DNA of 64,000 nt from Hirundichthys speculiger (lineage: Eukaryota > Chordata > Actinopteri > Beloniformes > Exocoetidae): NCBI GenBank assembly GCA_018398805.1, contig JAGFBZ010000934.1, positions 636,963 to 700,962 of the forward strand. The letters run 5' to 3'. Below are positions 1-12,700 of this stretch, one piece after another; positions within the stretch are counted from its first letter, which is position 1, and every line of letters begins with the position of its first letter. Both the position numbers and the translations under genes were made by a program. The notes below the pieces were generated by a model that worked only from the letters and a program-made list of their open reading frames with translations, was not told the DNA's origin and ran no database searches.

Positions 1-460
1 TTTGGTGCCTTGCTCTGTTTAAAGGTCCTGTGGACCAGGGGAGATGAAGAAAAATGGATCCTTTTTGAGGGATTCGATTACTGAGGAAGAAAATGCAGCT
101 GCACACTGGCTCTTCCCCCCCCCTATTCTGTTGTCCTCCAGGTGCCAATCTCTGGGGATGCTGGATATGAGAGCTGGAACGGTGCCGTCCAAACAGACCG
201 AAAAAATAATGTCTTTGTGAGACAAAGGTGGAAAAAGTGAATGAGAATCTACGTGAGATAGATCATTATGATTGACACCACTAAAAAGAATCCAACATAT
301 TTTTTCCCATCGATGACAGCTGCTGTTGAAATAATTTTAATTGCTTTATCGACTATCGTTGGTTACTTTTTTCTTTCTTACCAGAGGTGATGGTGTTAAA
401 TTGCTGCCTGTTTGAGGATGCTTTGACTGCAGCAAGAAACCAGCTGTGAAAACATATATA

Positions 461-825
461 CAGTCATGGAAAAAATTATTAGACCACCCTTGTTTTCTTC
501 AGTTTCTTGTTCATTTTAATGCCTGGTACAACTAAAGGTACATTTATTTGGACAAACATAACGATAACCACAAAGATTGCTCATAAGAGTTTTATTTAAG
601 AGCTGATATCTTACCATTTTCCATGGTTTTCTTGATTCTAACCTAAATCACTTAAGTTTTTACATCAATAGCTATGGCGTTGTACTGCCAAAAACACTGC
701 TTTTATGCATTCAGTGTTTTCTTTTCTGTCTGTTTTAGTCACATGATGACGTTTAGTGGTACCAGGTATTAAAAGGAACAAGAACAAGAAAGTGAAGAAA
801 AAATGGTGGTCTAATAATTTTATAT
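461..825 (+). mobile_element. Tc1/mariner-type MITE, copy 1 (right end degraded)
   Basis: Starts after TA (459-460) with CAGTCATGGAAAAAATTATT and is nearly identical over its length to the complete copy at 27432-27797. The right inverted repeat is cut off at about 825, where it runs into an AT-rich microsatellite. No transposase is encoded, so the element is non-autonomous. Confidence 0.85.
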
Positions 826-849
826 ATTTAGATTATATATATATATATT

Positions 850-882
<33 letters not shown>

Positions 883-923
883 TTTTTTTTTTTTCATTTT
901 TTATATATTTTTTATATATATTT

Positions 924-988
<65 letters not shown>

Positions 989-1010
989 CATGCATGTGTG
1001 TGTGTGTATG
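826..1010. repeat. Compound microsatellite (TA)n, (GATA)n, (TG)n
   Basis: An AT-rich tract with long TA runs is followed by about 16 GATA units (925-988) and a short TG run. It directly abuts the damaged end of the MITE. Confidence 0.95.
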
Positions 1011-1592
1011 TATTTTTAATGCATTTTCAGAATGTAGTCATCGATTTCTAACTTAGCCGTGGGAATCATATGTCCAGTCTCTCCGACTTTTAAGCTGCAT
1101 GGTTGAAATAAGCAAATGATAATAAAAAAGGAAGAAAAAAAAAGATTATCACTACTGACGACACAATGTGACATGCTGGATACGGCAAAAGTATTCCATC
1201 ACAAAATGGATAAATGCAGATATTCCTGTTGCTCAGCTGCATTGCGTGGTGCAGTGGAGTGAGACTGCGAATTTGTATCTTTAATAATGTTTGGAATTAA
1301 TTAAAATGCAAACCCACAAGCCCATTGTGCAACCACAGGTGGCAGTGAAGAGAGACGAGCAAGAACAGACGTGATGAGTACAGGTCTCCGTTACTCATTT
1401 CCATTTAATTGATGATTTGTAACTTTATCATTGTTATTCTTATTATTTTTTACCGCCCCTACAATGAGATGAGTTGGCCATTTTACCCGATAATTTCCTG
1501 TGTAATATCATTCTGTCAATAAGTCATTACTTGCTCAGCAAATTGCTGTGCAAAATGTTCATCGGAGGGGAGAAGATCCATATCAATTGTTT

Positions 1593-1609
1593 ATTTGCAT
1601 AATGCAAAT
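1593..1609. promoter_or_regulatory. Palindromic double octamer (POU-type) motif
   Basis: ATTTGCAT and ATGCAAAT lie as an inverted pair separated by one base, giving two canonical octamer sites on opposite strands. POU/Oct homeodomain proteins are known to bind this motif. The surrounding 1500-1760 stretch has the look of a non-coding enhancer. Function is inferred. Confidence 0.4.
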
Positions 1610-3206
1610 GAGTGCTGTGAGACAGGGGGGGAAAAAAAGGAAGGGGCAGAAAAACAAAAGAAACAACAACTTTGTTGCCATCGGTGACAGTTGGATGCCA
1701 GTACTGCTGGAGAGGCATAAGTGGCTTTTCTAAAGAGCAGCACAAAGGTCTGAAGCATTTTTCTTTCCAGAGCAGGAAAACTAAACTACGTCCAAGCCCC
1801 GGGCTGATTTTTTTTTTTTTTCTCCTTCAATGTATTTTCAACTGACAAGAGAAAATAAAATTACCACTATTTGAAAAGCGGAGCTGGTGGTTTGTGAGTA
1901 CTTGTTCATTTGCTGACACATTAGCGGAGGATGAGCTTTCCGCTACTCCATTAGGCCTCCCTCTGATAGAGTCACACCATTTTAGCTCCCTGTTTACTTA
2001 ATATGCAGGATCCGGCCTGTCTATTTGTTTCTAATCAACTGATAAGACAAAAGGCCTTTTCTACGGCCCCTGGAGGATGAAAACCAAACTCCTAATGGTC
2101 ATTAGTAGCAATTATGGTCCGTAACTGGCACACACCACTTCTGCTGTGTTGGCTGCTTAGGCGCATGTAGATCCAATTTGGACACGGGGGACCATGACTG
2201 CAGATCCAGAGCATCGCAGGATACAGTTCTATATGCTGAGGCTCGTGTTTGATGATGGATAAGTTCGGCTTCCTGTCTGATTGCCTGCTGTGATTGGGAT
2301 AAGCTCTTATTTGCACGCATGCACACAGCTCTGACTGAGTGTGTGTTGGCTTTTTTTGGAAGCGTAGTTACAGCATGCCATTTGCTCCATGACTAGTTTC
2401 CTCCAGTTTCAGTGCACCATTAACGAAGTATTCTGACTTTACTGTAATTGCATTGTTGTCAAAGGGATATTAGGGACACCACATGAAGCTATGTTTCAAG
2501 TCCATCACAGCATGCTGGGGAAGGAGCACCCCTCAATTAGTCAACTCAGCTCCCGTGCCAAAGGATTCAGGGGGCTTGTGATTTTTATGCAAAACCGCAG
2601 AGATCAAACGACCGTGGCCGTAATCCTCTGACTTGAACCCGGTGAGTGTGATCCTTATCGACAAACCCAGAGCTTGTGCAGAGCCTGATCCTATTATGCA
2701 TACACATAGATCTTTTTGACATGCCTTTCCCCTCTGTGCAAGTGATGCAACAGAAACACTGACCCCCCCCCCGACTTCTGCTTCTGCATTTTAAATGTTA
2801 GCACAAATATTTCATGCAGAATTCCAGATGGAGACACTTGATCCGAATCCTGACTTGATCTGATGTGGTATTAGCACGCTCAGGTATCTGCTCGCCTAAA
2901 TCCCTCAGTCCTATTTTCATCTGTGTGCTGGACTGGATATGATCCACTTATGAATCCCAAGAGATCATTTCTAACAATCTCTTCAGCATAAGAAATGGGA
3001 TATTGTGGATCTTACAGCTATTGTTGAGCTAAACTGACATATAAATTACAGCAACGGCACGTTAAAAACCGTCGCCTTTATCAGATTTGTGTGAGTTGGA
3101 GCATGAGGGCTGTTCGTGTACTACACGACTCAGCTGTGCAAACAGGACAACAGAGTGGCCTCTCTCACACACGAACACACATGGTGTTGGAGGAGAAAAC
3201 CATTGT

Positions 3207-3234
3207 TAAATAAATAAATAAATAAATAAATAAA
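3207..3234. repeat. (AAAT)n microsatellite
   Basis: About seven tandem AAAT units. Confidence 0.9.
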
Positions 3235-5077
3235 GAGGCAGAGTGTTGCTGCAGTGCAGTAATTACACATCCCAGGATGTCAGCCCGGTATTTATAAAAA
3301 CATCAGCTAACGACAAAGAGGAAAAGGTCATCCAGACAGATATGACATTACCATTTTGAATGCGTGCACTGTGAAAACGCGTGCACGCTGACGGCATTAC
3401 ATGAGTGTAAGCGGGTGTGCGCCGGTGCGCAGACATAATAGAAAGATAATGTCATGTTTTCTTATCTGGCCACTCAAAGAGACACGTAGACAATGTGGGT
3501 TTGTGTGCATCTGTGTTTATGTCCTGGCACACGGCTGTGCGCAGAGAGACCCTGATAAACACGCCACATCTTGGCAAGCGGTGGTTCAAGCGGCTGCCGG
3601 CTTCTGCAAACACACAGAGGTCTGCACAGATTGAGAGAAACGAGGACCTGCGTGACTGCTCATATCCAGATGGAGGCTTCAGTGGGTTCCTGGGTTGGCC
3701 CGGGTCAGATCCCCCTGATGGCGAACCGTTCAAAGATCTGTGATGCTATTAAAATATTGCTGCCTCACTACAGCTGCTTCTTGTCTTCATCAGCTAATGT
3801 GGCTTTGTATCGCAGATAAAGCACTGAAAGTAGCATAAAAAGGGCACTGTGCCATTTGGCTGAGTTCCTTTTCTTAGAGGCAAAGGGAGCCATCTCCTGA
3901 GACCCAGAGGGGGTTCCTGACAAGACACGGCTTCTCATTTATTAGATTTATTAGATAGATAAGAGATTTAAAAGTGTCTTTACACTTCTTTTTTTTTTTT
4001 TTAAAGCTGAATCGTTCAACAGAATTATGCATATGGAAAAGCTGTATTATCCGTGTTGGATTTTCAGATCTTTGTGCAAATGGAATTTATAATCATGAAA
4101 GTGATTTTGATTTTACACTCCCAACATACCTGGGTGAAATTATAAATAACTTGTGAGCGTGGCTGTGTAGATTGTGTTCATGTGTCGGTGTGTGTTCAGC
4201 TGTGATTAATTAGGAGCATGTGAAAGTGCCAATGTTTTGCCTCTTGCCCAGTGCATTCTGGGTCAGCCCCCAAGCCCCCTGTGACCATGAGCAACTCAGA
4301 AAACTGCCACTCCTTTGACGGTCTTAAGCATTTACAAGCAACTGAATTGTGAAAAAGAAAGTTGAAAGACAAATGAGCATTGGAGATTATCTGTGTTTTT
4401 TTTTTGTTTGATTTATGTAGCAATGCATTTGATTAAAAACTGACAAAATTGCCATGACAGTGTTCTCTAGTAGAGATATATTTTTGGCTCAGACTGACAA
4501 TATTATGTACTTTGATTGTTGCAAATTATGTGTGTGTGTGAGGGAGAAGGGAAAATGATTTTTGCTTTAATTTCAAATGAACACACAACCAGTAAACCAG
4601 CTGGTGGGATGCAGTTGTGAGCAGCCCCATCTGCTGTTTGACATTTCAGTACTTTAATTGTTACTCTATGAAAGGATTCAGTCACCAGGTAACACCTGAC
4701 CCTTTAGTTAGACACCTTTTCTCTGAATAAAAACCAGATGTGAAGGGACCTACAGTAAAAGGTGCTTATTTTTAGTCAAAATGAGAGTTTTAGACAAAAA
4801 TTGTACTCTCACAGATACTTTCAATTACATTAATGCAATTTTAAGTGAGAAATCTCAAAAGCTCTTCTGAATGTCTTCAAGTTTACTGTAATAAATGATT
4901 CAAAGTTTTTTGGGGTGTTTTCAGATGGCAGAAACCTTTTCATATACTATAGCTGAGAGAGGAAACTAGCCCCCTGCAGCAGCTGACGAAGATTAGAGTT
5001 CATCAAACTTCTTTTGTAGGTTCTTTTCAGCTCTTATCTCAGTGAGGTCTTCCCCAGTTTGGAGAAGATTTCTCTAT

Positions 5078-5872
5078 TAGTGCTGGGCGGTATACCGGTT
5101 CATACTGAATACCGGTGTTTATTTTTCTTATGATATGAATTTTTCATATACCGTAATACCGGTGAGTATGTACTGTAGCGTACACAACGTTGGGAACGCC
5201 GCGCGGCGGAACGTAAGTGCCGCAGAACATTGTTTGACAGGGGACTGTTTTGCAGTTGCACTGAAGGCACAACACGCTACTAGTTCGGGACAGAGAAAGT
5301 CCCGAAGTGGAAGCTCCAGAACGGCAACATGAGACTGAAGAACTTCTTCCTAAACAAGGAGCCGTGTCTGTCGTGTGGAAGTTCTTTGGATTTAAAAAAG
5401 ACGACGTCTAACAAACTACAATAATCTGCAAATGTTGCAGAGCTAAAGTTGTAGCCGCGGGGGGCTACACCAGGCTGGTGTTGTCTCCCGCGGCAACGTT
5501 GTTTACATTGTGTAGTTAATGTTGATTTTTTTTTTTACAAAAAATGTTTTTTCAAGTTGTTTGCAAAATTTGAAAAATAAAAGGGTTCTGTATTTTAACT
5601 GCAACTATCATCATTCTGATTCCTTCACTTAATCAGAATAACGAGTGCCACCTCTTTGTAAATAGTATCATTTTGTGAGGCCATGCAAACCTGTATTAAT
5701 ACTAGTGTAGATATGAATGTTTTTCTACAATATTCACTCCTCTCTAAATGATTAGAAAATGTGGTTAACACCAAGTTGTGCCTTCAAAAAAAAATACTGT
5801 CATATACCGTGAAACTGATATAATTTTGAAAAATACCATGATATAAATTTTTGGTCATACCGCCCACCACTA
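5078..5872 (+). mobile_element. Internally deleted hAT transposon with BED-finger remnant
   Basis: The ends are TAGTGCTGGGCGGTATACCG and its inverted match ATACCGCCCACCACTA, flanked by TTCTCTAT (5070-5077) and CTCTCTAT (5873-5880), a 7/8 target duplication of hAT length. Inside, around 5337-5515 on the plus strand, a frame reads VVWKFFGFKKDDV, then a TAA stop, then IICKCCRAKV. This matches the BED zinc finger at the start of ZBED-type hAT transposases. The catalytic domain is absent, so it is a non-autonomous derivative. Confidence 0.8.
5337..5515 (+). pseudogene. BED zinc-finger remnant of a hAT transposase
   Basis: The frame gives WKFFGFKK, an in-frame stop, then CKCC and a short GGYT stretch. 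Its spacing and composition match BED fingers (aromatic W-F, then CxxC). The pairing His/Cys motif is not recognisable and the frame decays after it. It lies wholly inside the 5078-5872 hAT element. Confidence 0.6.
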
Positions 5873-5880
5873 CTCTCTAT

Positions 5881-8800
5881 GACCTATCCGTGCATGGAAT
5901 CGTCGAAACAAGTGACATAGGTGACTGATTAAACACTGTTCTACTAGAACCCACCATTAAAAAATAACTTGTAAAGAATGGTATAATGTCAGGAGTTAGT
6001 CACTAACGAGAGACAGCTGAGAGAGCTCAGAACCTGGCCTATTTATTTTAAGGCTGTTACATCACTTCAGCATTCCTATCAGTATTCAACCAAATTAATG
6101 ATGCTGTCCGTCTGACATGGTGAACTTCCCCCAGAAATGTTTGGTGTCATAGATTTTATAGTTTTTTTTTTACATCAGAGGAACAAATTTCAGACTATTA
6201 ATCAATGAATAGAACTTCATAAAGATGAAAATAAAGTGGAGTGAATCTGGGCCTTATTTGGTTAGCCAACTTAGTGGACAATATATAACCAAAAACACAT
6301 TCAATTTTAGCAAGAGAACAAAATAAAATCAACTCTTGCCACAACTGATGGAATACAACGTTCACCAGTTATTTGGTCACCATATACGACCAGTTTACAA
6401 ACAGCAGCCTCTCTGCTGCATCATGAAGCAAATTATTTGGTTCTTACCAAGAAAAAAAAAACTTACATTTAGAAGCGTTAGATATTTTTTCTTGTTTTAA
6501 TAATTACTTTCTTATTTTAAGTCTCAGTATAATCTATATATAGTAAAACTTTACTTTTTTGTCTCAAACAGGCAGGGAATCCTAAAATGAGACAATTAAC
6601 ACTTAAAATAAGATGTATTACGTTTTTCCTCCTCATCATCTCCTCATCAAAATACATCTTGTTTTAAGATTCAATAACAAATTACACCTTTCTTAAATCT
6701 AGAAACAAGTGATCCTACAATCTTAATTTAAGAAATCTTACCAAGTGAAATTATCTTGCTGCATGGACAGATTTTTTTCACTTGTTTTGAGTACATTTTT
6801 CCTTAGTTGTAGTGTTTTTATCTTGTTTGAAGACCCTCTTTTTTTGCAGTGCAGGAGCTATTTAGCTGCAAGTTCTGCCATGTTTGTAGATTTACGAATA
6901 GCACTCAAGAGGTTTTAATGTTGCATGGCTCTGCAATGCCACTACAATCAATCTTCTTATTCAGTTGTATGAAGATTTATTTCTGTTTTTTTTGTTGTTG
7001 TTTTTTTATTTTATTTTAATGCCTATGACATTCTTTGGTCAGAATATAAAAAAAATCAGCTCTCAGGTCCTATTTAAAAATGTTTTTACACCATTGCTCA
7101 TTTTTGGGGGCTGAACTTTGACTCCTGACTCGACCTCCATCAGGTGTACATCTTCTGAAGTCAGTGCTAGAGGTTTGTGCTACCTGTTTCGAATGAACAG
7201 TGAATACTGATGATGGGAAGTTGATTGGAGGTAAAGATGGAGGTAAAGATGGAGGTGCTGGATGGTGCTACTCTATCCTGGGTCTTTCATGCCATCGTTC
7301 GCTGCCAATATGAACAATCACTATATCGCTACAATCACTGTCATCACTGGATGATATATTTTCAGACTCGGGCTGGCCAAGTGTAAATGGCAGGCTTGTG
7401 CTATGTAACAGAGTTTTTGATTTCAGACAACTAAATATATGCTCTCGAACAGAGATAAAGTGATGTTTTTTTTTCATGATATGTCCCTTTTAGCTCTGAT
7501 CCAGGCTTTCACCAAGCTCATATGTTATGATTTTAGACTAATTGGGTGTTCTATAATTCATAATAGCAAAAGTTTTCCTTTCATCAAACAACAATGGAGG
7601 AGGCTGAATTTTAGCAAAGATTTGTTAATATTTCATCAGATAGACCATCAGTGCATGTCCACTCCACAAGCAGAACAACAAGCACTTGCGGCGAGGGATG
7701 AAGGCAATTAGCCAGACTTCAACAACAGAAGGCCTCTGGCCCATAAAAGCTTTTCACATGCTCACATCCCCTATTCACTCCCTCAACACCTCGGTTTGTT
7801 GCCATCGAGCGCACAGCTGAGAGGGGCAACATCACATGTCGTGTCCCTGGACGTAAACGGCACTGGCAGAAAACACACACCCACAAAACGGGATTCTTTA
7901 AGAACAATTTCAGCATCCAGCATGCCTGGCCCTGATTCCCATTAAGCATTCATGATTCATCTAGATTTTATATTATAACGTTTTGAATTTTTCATGCACT
8001 AGCCCACCACACACACACACACACACATACCACATGCATCATCACCACCATCCACATTCCCTTTTCTGAACTGACGGGATGAGGGAAAAAAAAAAGTGCC
8101 ACTTTCACACGGTTTCATCACTACCACCTGCTCGGTATATCCAGGATACTTTTTCCTCCAGTCAGCTGATTTACAAGGCACAGGGTGGAAGTCTTATACG
8201 CACCTTGGAGACACAAACACATGGAAGCAGTATTATTAAAGTGGAACAGGTGTCATCTCAGGGAGGGAGTAAAGACTGTGGAGAATAACGTAGGAGGGGA
8301 AAGGGTTATGGGTGCTGCCCTTTTACGCTCCCAGTCGCCTTCCTTGCATATTATTTTAGCTCTCTTTTCGTACTTTCTACAGAACGGATCATTAAAACGA
8401 AATAATTTATTTGAGAGAAAGGTCAAAGCTACAGTCTGTTAGCACTCCTGTGGAGAGTTAAGAGTTGCTGTAATGATGCAGGCATGGGTGCAAAAAGGAC
8501 AAGGCCATTGATTATCCCAGTTTTGTTTTTTTGTTTTTTTGTTTTATTATAATTAGTAGTAGTATTTTTATTGTTATTCCAGTGATTGAGGTGAACAGCG
8601 CAGTGCATTCGGTTTGGCCCTGATGATAATCAGTGTCTTTAATACCTGCTATAGGTGAAGACACCAATCTTCAAGTAAATGTCACATCCATTGTTCACAG
8701 ACGCCACTTCGTGGCTATTACTGTTCAGGGTATGAGGCGAGTAATGAGAGTGGGGGGGCGGGGGGGGGGGTGCTGTGGAAAAGAGGACTGTCATTTTTTA

Positions 8801-9500
8801 AGCTCCAGAAATAGGCAGCCCCCCCCCCCCTCCGCCCCCCCACTCCACTGCTGATCCAAAACTCCCTCCCCATTGTCTCTCCTGCTGTAGCCCACGTGTG
8901 CTCCCAGCAAACCAATGAAGCCAAATGCACATCCAGTCACACAATAACAACATCCATTCTTAACAAGATTACTCCAGCAGTCCCAGTTTGGCTTGTGGGA
9001 CGCGTTTCGAAGCAGAGGCACGAGGATAAGCCGCCTGCAGCCGCCTGCAGCATTTAGCATACACTGGGATCTATCCATAGGAGAGGAGCTTCCTGGGGAG
9101 TTGAGCCAAACATGGAGCCCACAACAGCACACTGGCACAGGCGGCGGGAATCTGCAGCAACTTCTGCTGCTGCCGCCGCGGCTTAAGCCCACAACTACAA
9201 TGTCAGAGGCATGGGCCAATTAGCAGGTTTCAGATAATCATAATCTTTTGATTTGAATAATCAGATTTGAATAATTGTAACCTAATTTACAGCTTTGCTA
9301 ATTCTTGGCCAGTGATTTGATAAGAAAACACAAACCACATTCATAAGTAGGCAGAATGTCCAACATCAATCTGCTCACTTCTTTTTTCCTAATTTAGGCT
9401 CCTACTGCGTCCTGTTATCATCCGATTATACAGAGGTTGATGTTTTGTGTCCATGTCATCTACCATTTTTAGTCTCTGAAACAAGAGCCAGCAGGCTGTT
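5881..9500. other. cdh8: Intronic sequence without recognisable gene
   Basis: Apart from the repeat at 6435-6855 and a short (CA)n at about 8009-8029, nothing could be assigned. The 8790-9220 segment is GC-rich and open on the minus strand, but its translation has no recognisable domain. Confidence 0.5.
6435..6855. repeat. Probable fish interspersed repeat, unclassified
   Basis: The tract is rich in motifs such as CTTGTTTTGAG, TTATCTTGTTT and CAAGATAAAAACA-like complements, and ends in TTTTTTTGCAGTG. This resembles non-autonomous DNA transposons widespread in fish. I cannot define a left terminus or a target duplication. Confidence 0.4.
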
Positions 9501-9504
9501 TACA

Positions 9505-9770
9505 TTCTCTCACTGTCTGACACTAAATCAGACTAAACTTAACCTTTTTTAAGTCAGTTAGGAAACCAAAATGATTTCAATTTACTAAATGTCAGATGTT
9601 TAGTGATTAGTTTTTTTAAATTACTTTCTTTAAAGTCAAATGTTTACATACATTTCCGTAGCATTTAGCACTTTACCTTAAAACTGTGTGACTTAGGACA
9701 AATGTTTTTAATGTTTTTTTAGTACCCTTCCACAAGCCTCTCACAATAGTTTGCTGTCACTTCGTTGAAT
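9505..9770. mobile_element. Tc1-like element fragment (terminal region)
   Basis: The segment contains the block TCACTGTCTGACACTAAATC, then a GTCAGTTAGGA-type block and TGTTTACATACATTTCC. These are shared with the complete Tc1-like element at 55835-57425 (its 55895-56050 region). Only the terminal, non-coding part is left. Confidence 0.6.
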
Positions 9771-12700
9771 AATCTCTGGCTCACTGACTGGTTCAGATTT
9801 GATTTCACGGATTCATTTCACACAAGTATTATCCAGCTTCCTTGTCTTTGCATACACTTTACTAAATATCTTTCTGAATGTGTCGTACCTCTGAAGCGAG
9901 TGGCACAAAGCTGCATCCCAGATTTCAAGTCAGATACACCCCTCAAAAGATGGAGAGTATACACATGAGCTGTAAAGACATGGTTTAAAAAACATCCTTT
10001 CTACTGCACTTCTTTGGTATTTTTCATCTTCTTTGGTAAGTAAATGATTTCTTTAAGATGTCAGAAAATGGTCTCAGAATGCAGTAGAGGTTAGAATAGG
10101 TCAAACAAATTAGATCTCTTGATGATTTAAAAATATACAATACAAAGAAAGGAACGTAAAGAAACGTGAGTAGTTTTGCGATGAGACAACACAGCAGCCA
10201 GGCCTTTGAGGAGAACTGCTTTAGCTGCTATAAATTAGTTAGAGCAAAGTTCAGGGCAGAGAGCCAGATGATTTAGCCCGCTAAGCGCTCCACCTCCGCA
10301 CAGACAGCGCAGGCCAAGCCTGGTGAGCCGCGGAGCGCGCGGCGGGCGGGAGGAGATGAGACGAGAGGGAGGAAGGGCAGTTCAGAGAGGGCTGGGGTGG
10401 AGATTTGGACTTAATGAGAGGTGGGGGGGATCCTCCTGGTTTCAGCTGGAAGAGTCTGAAGCCGCTGATCAACAAACACTGACAGGGGATCGCGTTAAAG
10501 CATTCCTGGGCGAACCCATAAACGGCCCATTTGCTGTGAATTAGCAGCGACGCGGAAGCTCGGAAAAGTGGCCTCCGCGTGAGCCGCTCGCTGTACAACA
10601 TGGATTTAATCACGCTGAGCCGCAGATGCGAGCAGTCGCAGCGAGCTTGTTATTTTGCTCAGGGACTCTGAAGCCGTGTGAATGGATGTGCTTTCCTGTT
10701 AAATTATTATTGCAGCTGATGCATGCACACAGGAGACGCGTCATGCGCTTCCTTATGATACACACTGAGCTGAAACATGATTTCAGCTCCCATGTGAAAA
10801 TGCAGGAGGAGGAAATGCAGTTTAATACTCAGCAGTGGAGAGCTGCATGGCTGTCTGCGTGGGTGTGCTTAAAGAGAAATAAAGAGGGATATTTTAAGAA
10901 TGACATGGGCAGAAAAAAAAAACTTTGCAATAACATTTAAGATACAAGCAATATCAATATTGTATTAAAGTTATAATGCCAGCGATGATAAGGTCGCCGG
11001 TAAATTTGAAGCGCCACTGACTCCAACCTGCAGTTTCTGTCCATAAGCCCATATGGTGCAGTTTGGAGAGAAATCCTTCATAAATATGACCACGCTGACA
11101 CCTCTGCAAATGTTTGCAGAGGCACACCAAGCGATAAAGCTTCACGGACACACTGTATTTACTGTTGCACACACTGCTCTCGCGTCCAAATACACTCCTC
11201 CCGAGTCCATGTCCGCTCATCTCATTTCAGGCCGAATGGACGCCCGGACAACACGGCCTCGCCATACTTCAACGTGTTAATGGGAACCAGGACGACGACA
11301 CAAAGCCATAGACAACCTGTCAGGCTCTTCAAGGGCAGCGCTAATGTGATCCCACAGCTCTATCAGAGCCATCGCTGGCCCCAGTGTTTTATTACAGACC
11401 AGGAGGGACAGACACAAAGAGAGACTGGAAATGAAGAGGGGGGGGGCTGTGGCCATGGCCCATTGATATAATGGCCCTGCTGGCATTAGTGATATACTAT
11501 ACAGGTGAGCCTCGGGGAAAGAGGAGAGCTGGGAAGGCTGGATAGAGTGCTGGACAGAGCTCTTTTATTTTTTTTTATTTTGTGAGGTGGGGATGGAGAT
11601 CTAAGGGCTGAGAGACAGACGCACTGCTGTTACAGTTCACCTCAGTGTGGTGCTGCTTGAAGAGAGATTATAGAGCTGTATTCCAGGAGCTGTGGGTGTG
11701 AGAAATGGAATAGAATCTATTTGGTTCAACAAGCGCTGATGGGCTTTCCTTTCCTGGATTTAATAACAGCTTTTCTTTTTTCTTTTTTTTTTTTTACTAT
11801 GGCACTAGAACCTGTGTCTAATTTGGGCTATATTTTGCAATTTATTATATCTGAAGCCAGTGCTTATAATTTACGTGTCATAATGGCTATCAATCACTGG
11901 CAATAATTCGGATAATATTCTATTTAACTCCCACTCCTCAGCCATCAATCAAAGGCAGAGCCAGATATGAGCGCCAGGAGAGGGAGCAGATGCAGATGAA
12001 GGCGGGGGGGATCGGCCTTGTTCACAGGCTGAACCGGCAACTCTCAGTTAAGAAGCCGGGTCGACCTCTGATCCGCTGTGAACCACCGGCAGCAGCAGGA
12101 CCGACGGTCTCAGGCTGCTTTCAGGGCTCAGTCGCGCCTCGGCGTTGCCTCACTGCTTCTCATCGCCAAAGCCAGACACTCGGAGAATTTTTAACAATGT
12201 CACTGTACCACACCCCATCAGCCCCGGGGGCGAGCTTACCCGGGCTCAAGAGTCACTCTCTCCATAATCACCCCGTCACAGATAGACAGAGGAGGAGAGC
12301 AGGGGGGTGGAGGAGAGAGACGGAGAGAGGCAATCCAGAGCAGAAGTGGCTCGCATCAGTATTTATAGATGACGTCCCACATCTAGTGCTGGCGGTTCCA
12401 GAGTGGATGGAGCAACAGAAAGGTCTGGATTGAGTTTTGTGGAAGCTATTTGAAATAAAAGATGATACAATTCAGCTACAAGCCGAGATGATAAACAGAC
12501 AAAAAAAAAAAAAAACATAAAGAGAATTCTGTTTTTAAAAGAGACATGAACATTTTGCTCCAAATACACAGTTCAATAAGACATGAACACATACAGGGAA
12601 CACCTACTTTTTAAGAAAACATCAATCTCTTTTTCATTTTTTCAAAAAATCAGCTTCACTTAAACAGCAAATGTCATTTTTTATTTTATTATTTTCATTA

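Noticed and set aside
8791..9219. 142-codon open frame on the minus strand
   Set aside because: Cys/Gly-rich translation with no domain, no splice or start context, in GC-rich intronic DNA; chance frame.
11990..12433. 147-codon open frame on the plus strand
   Set aside because: Low-complexity Arg/Ser/Gly composition, no recognisable motif, and not supported by context.
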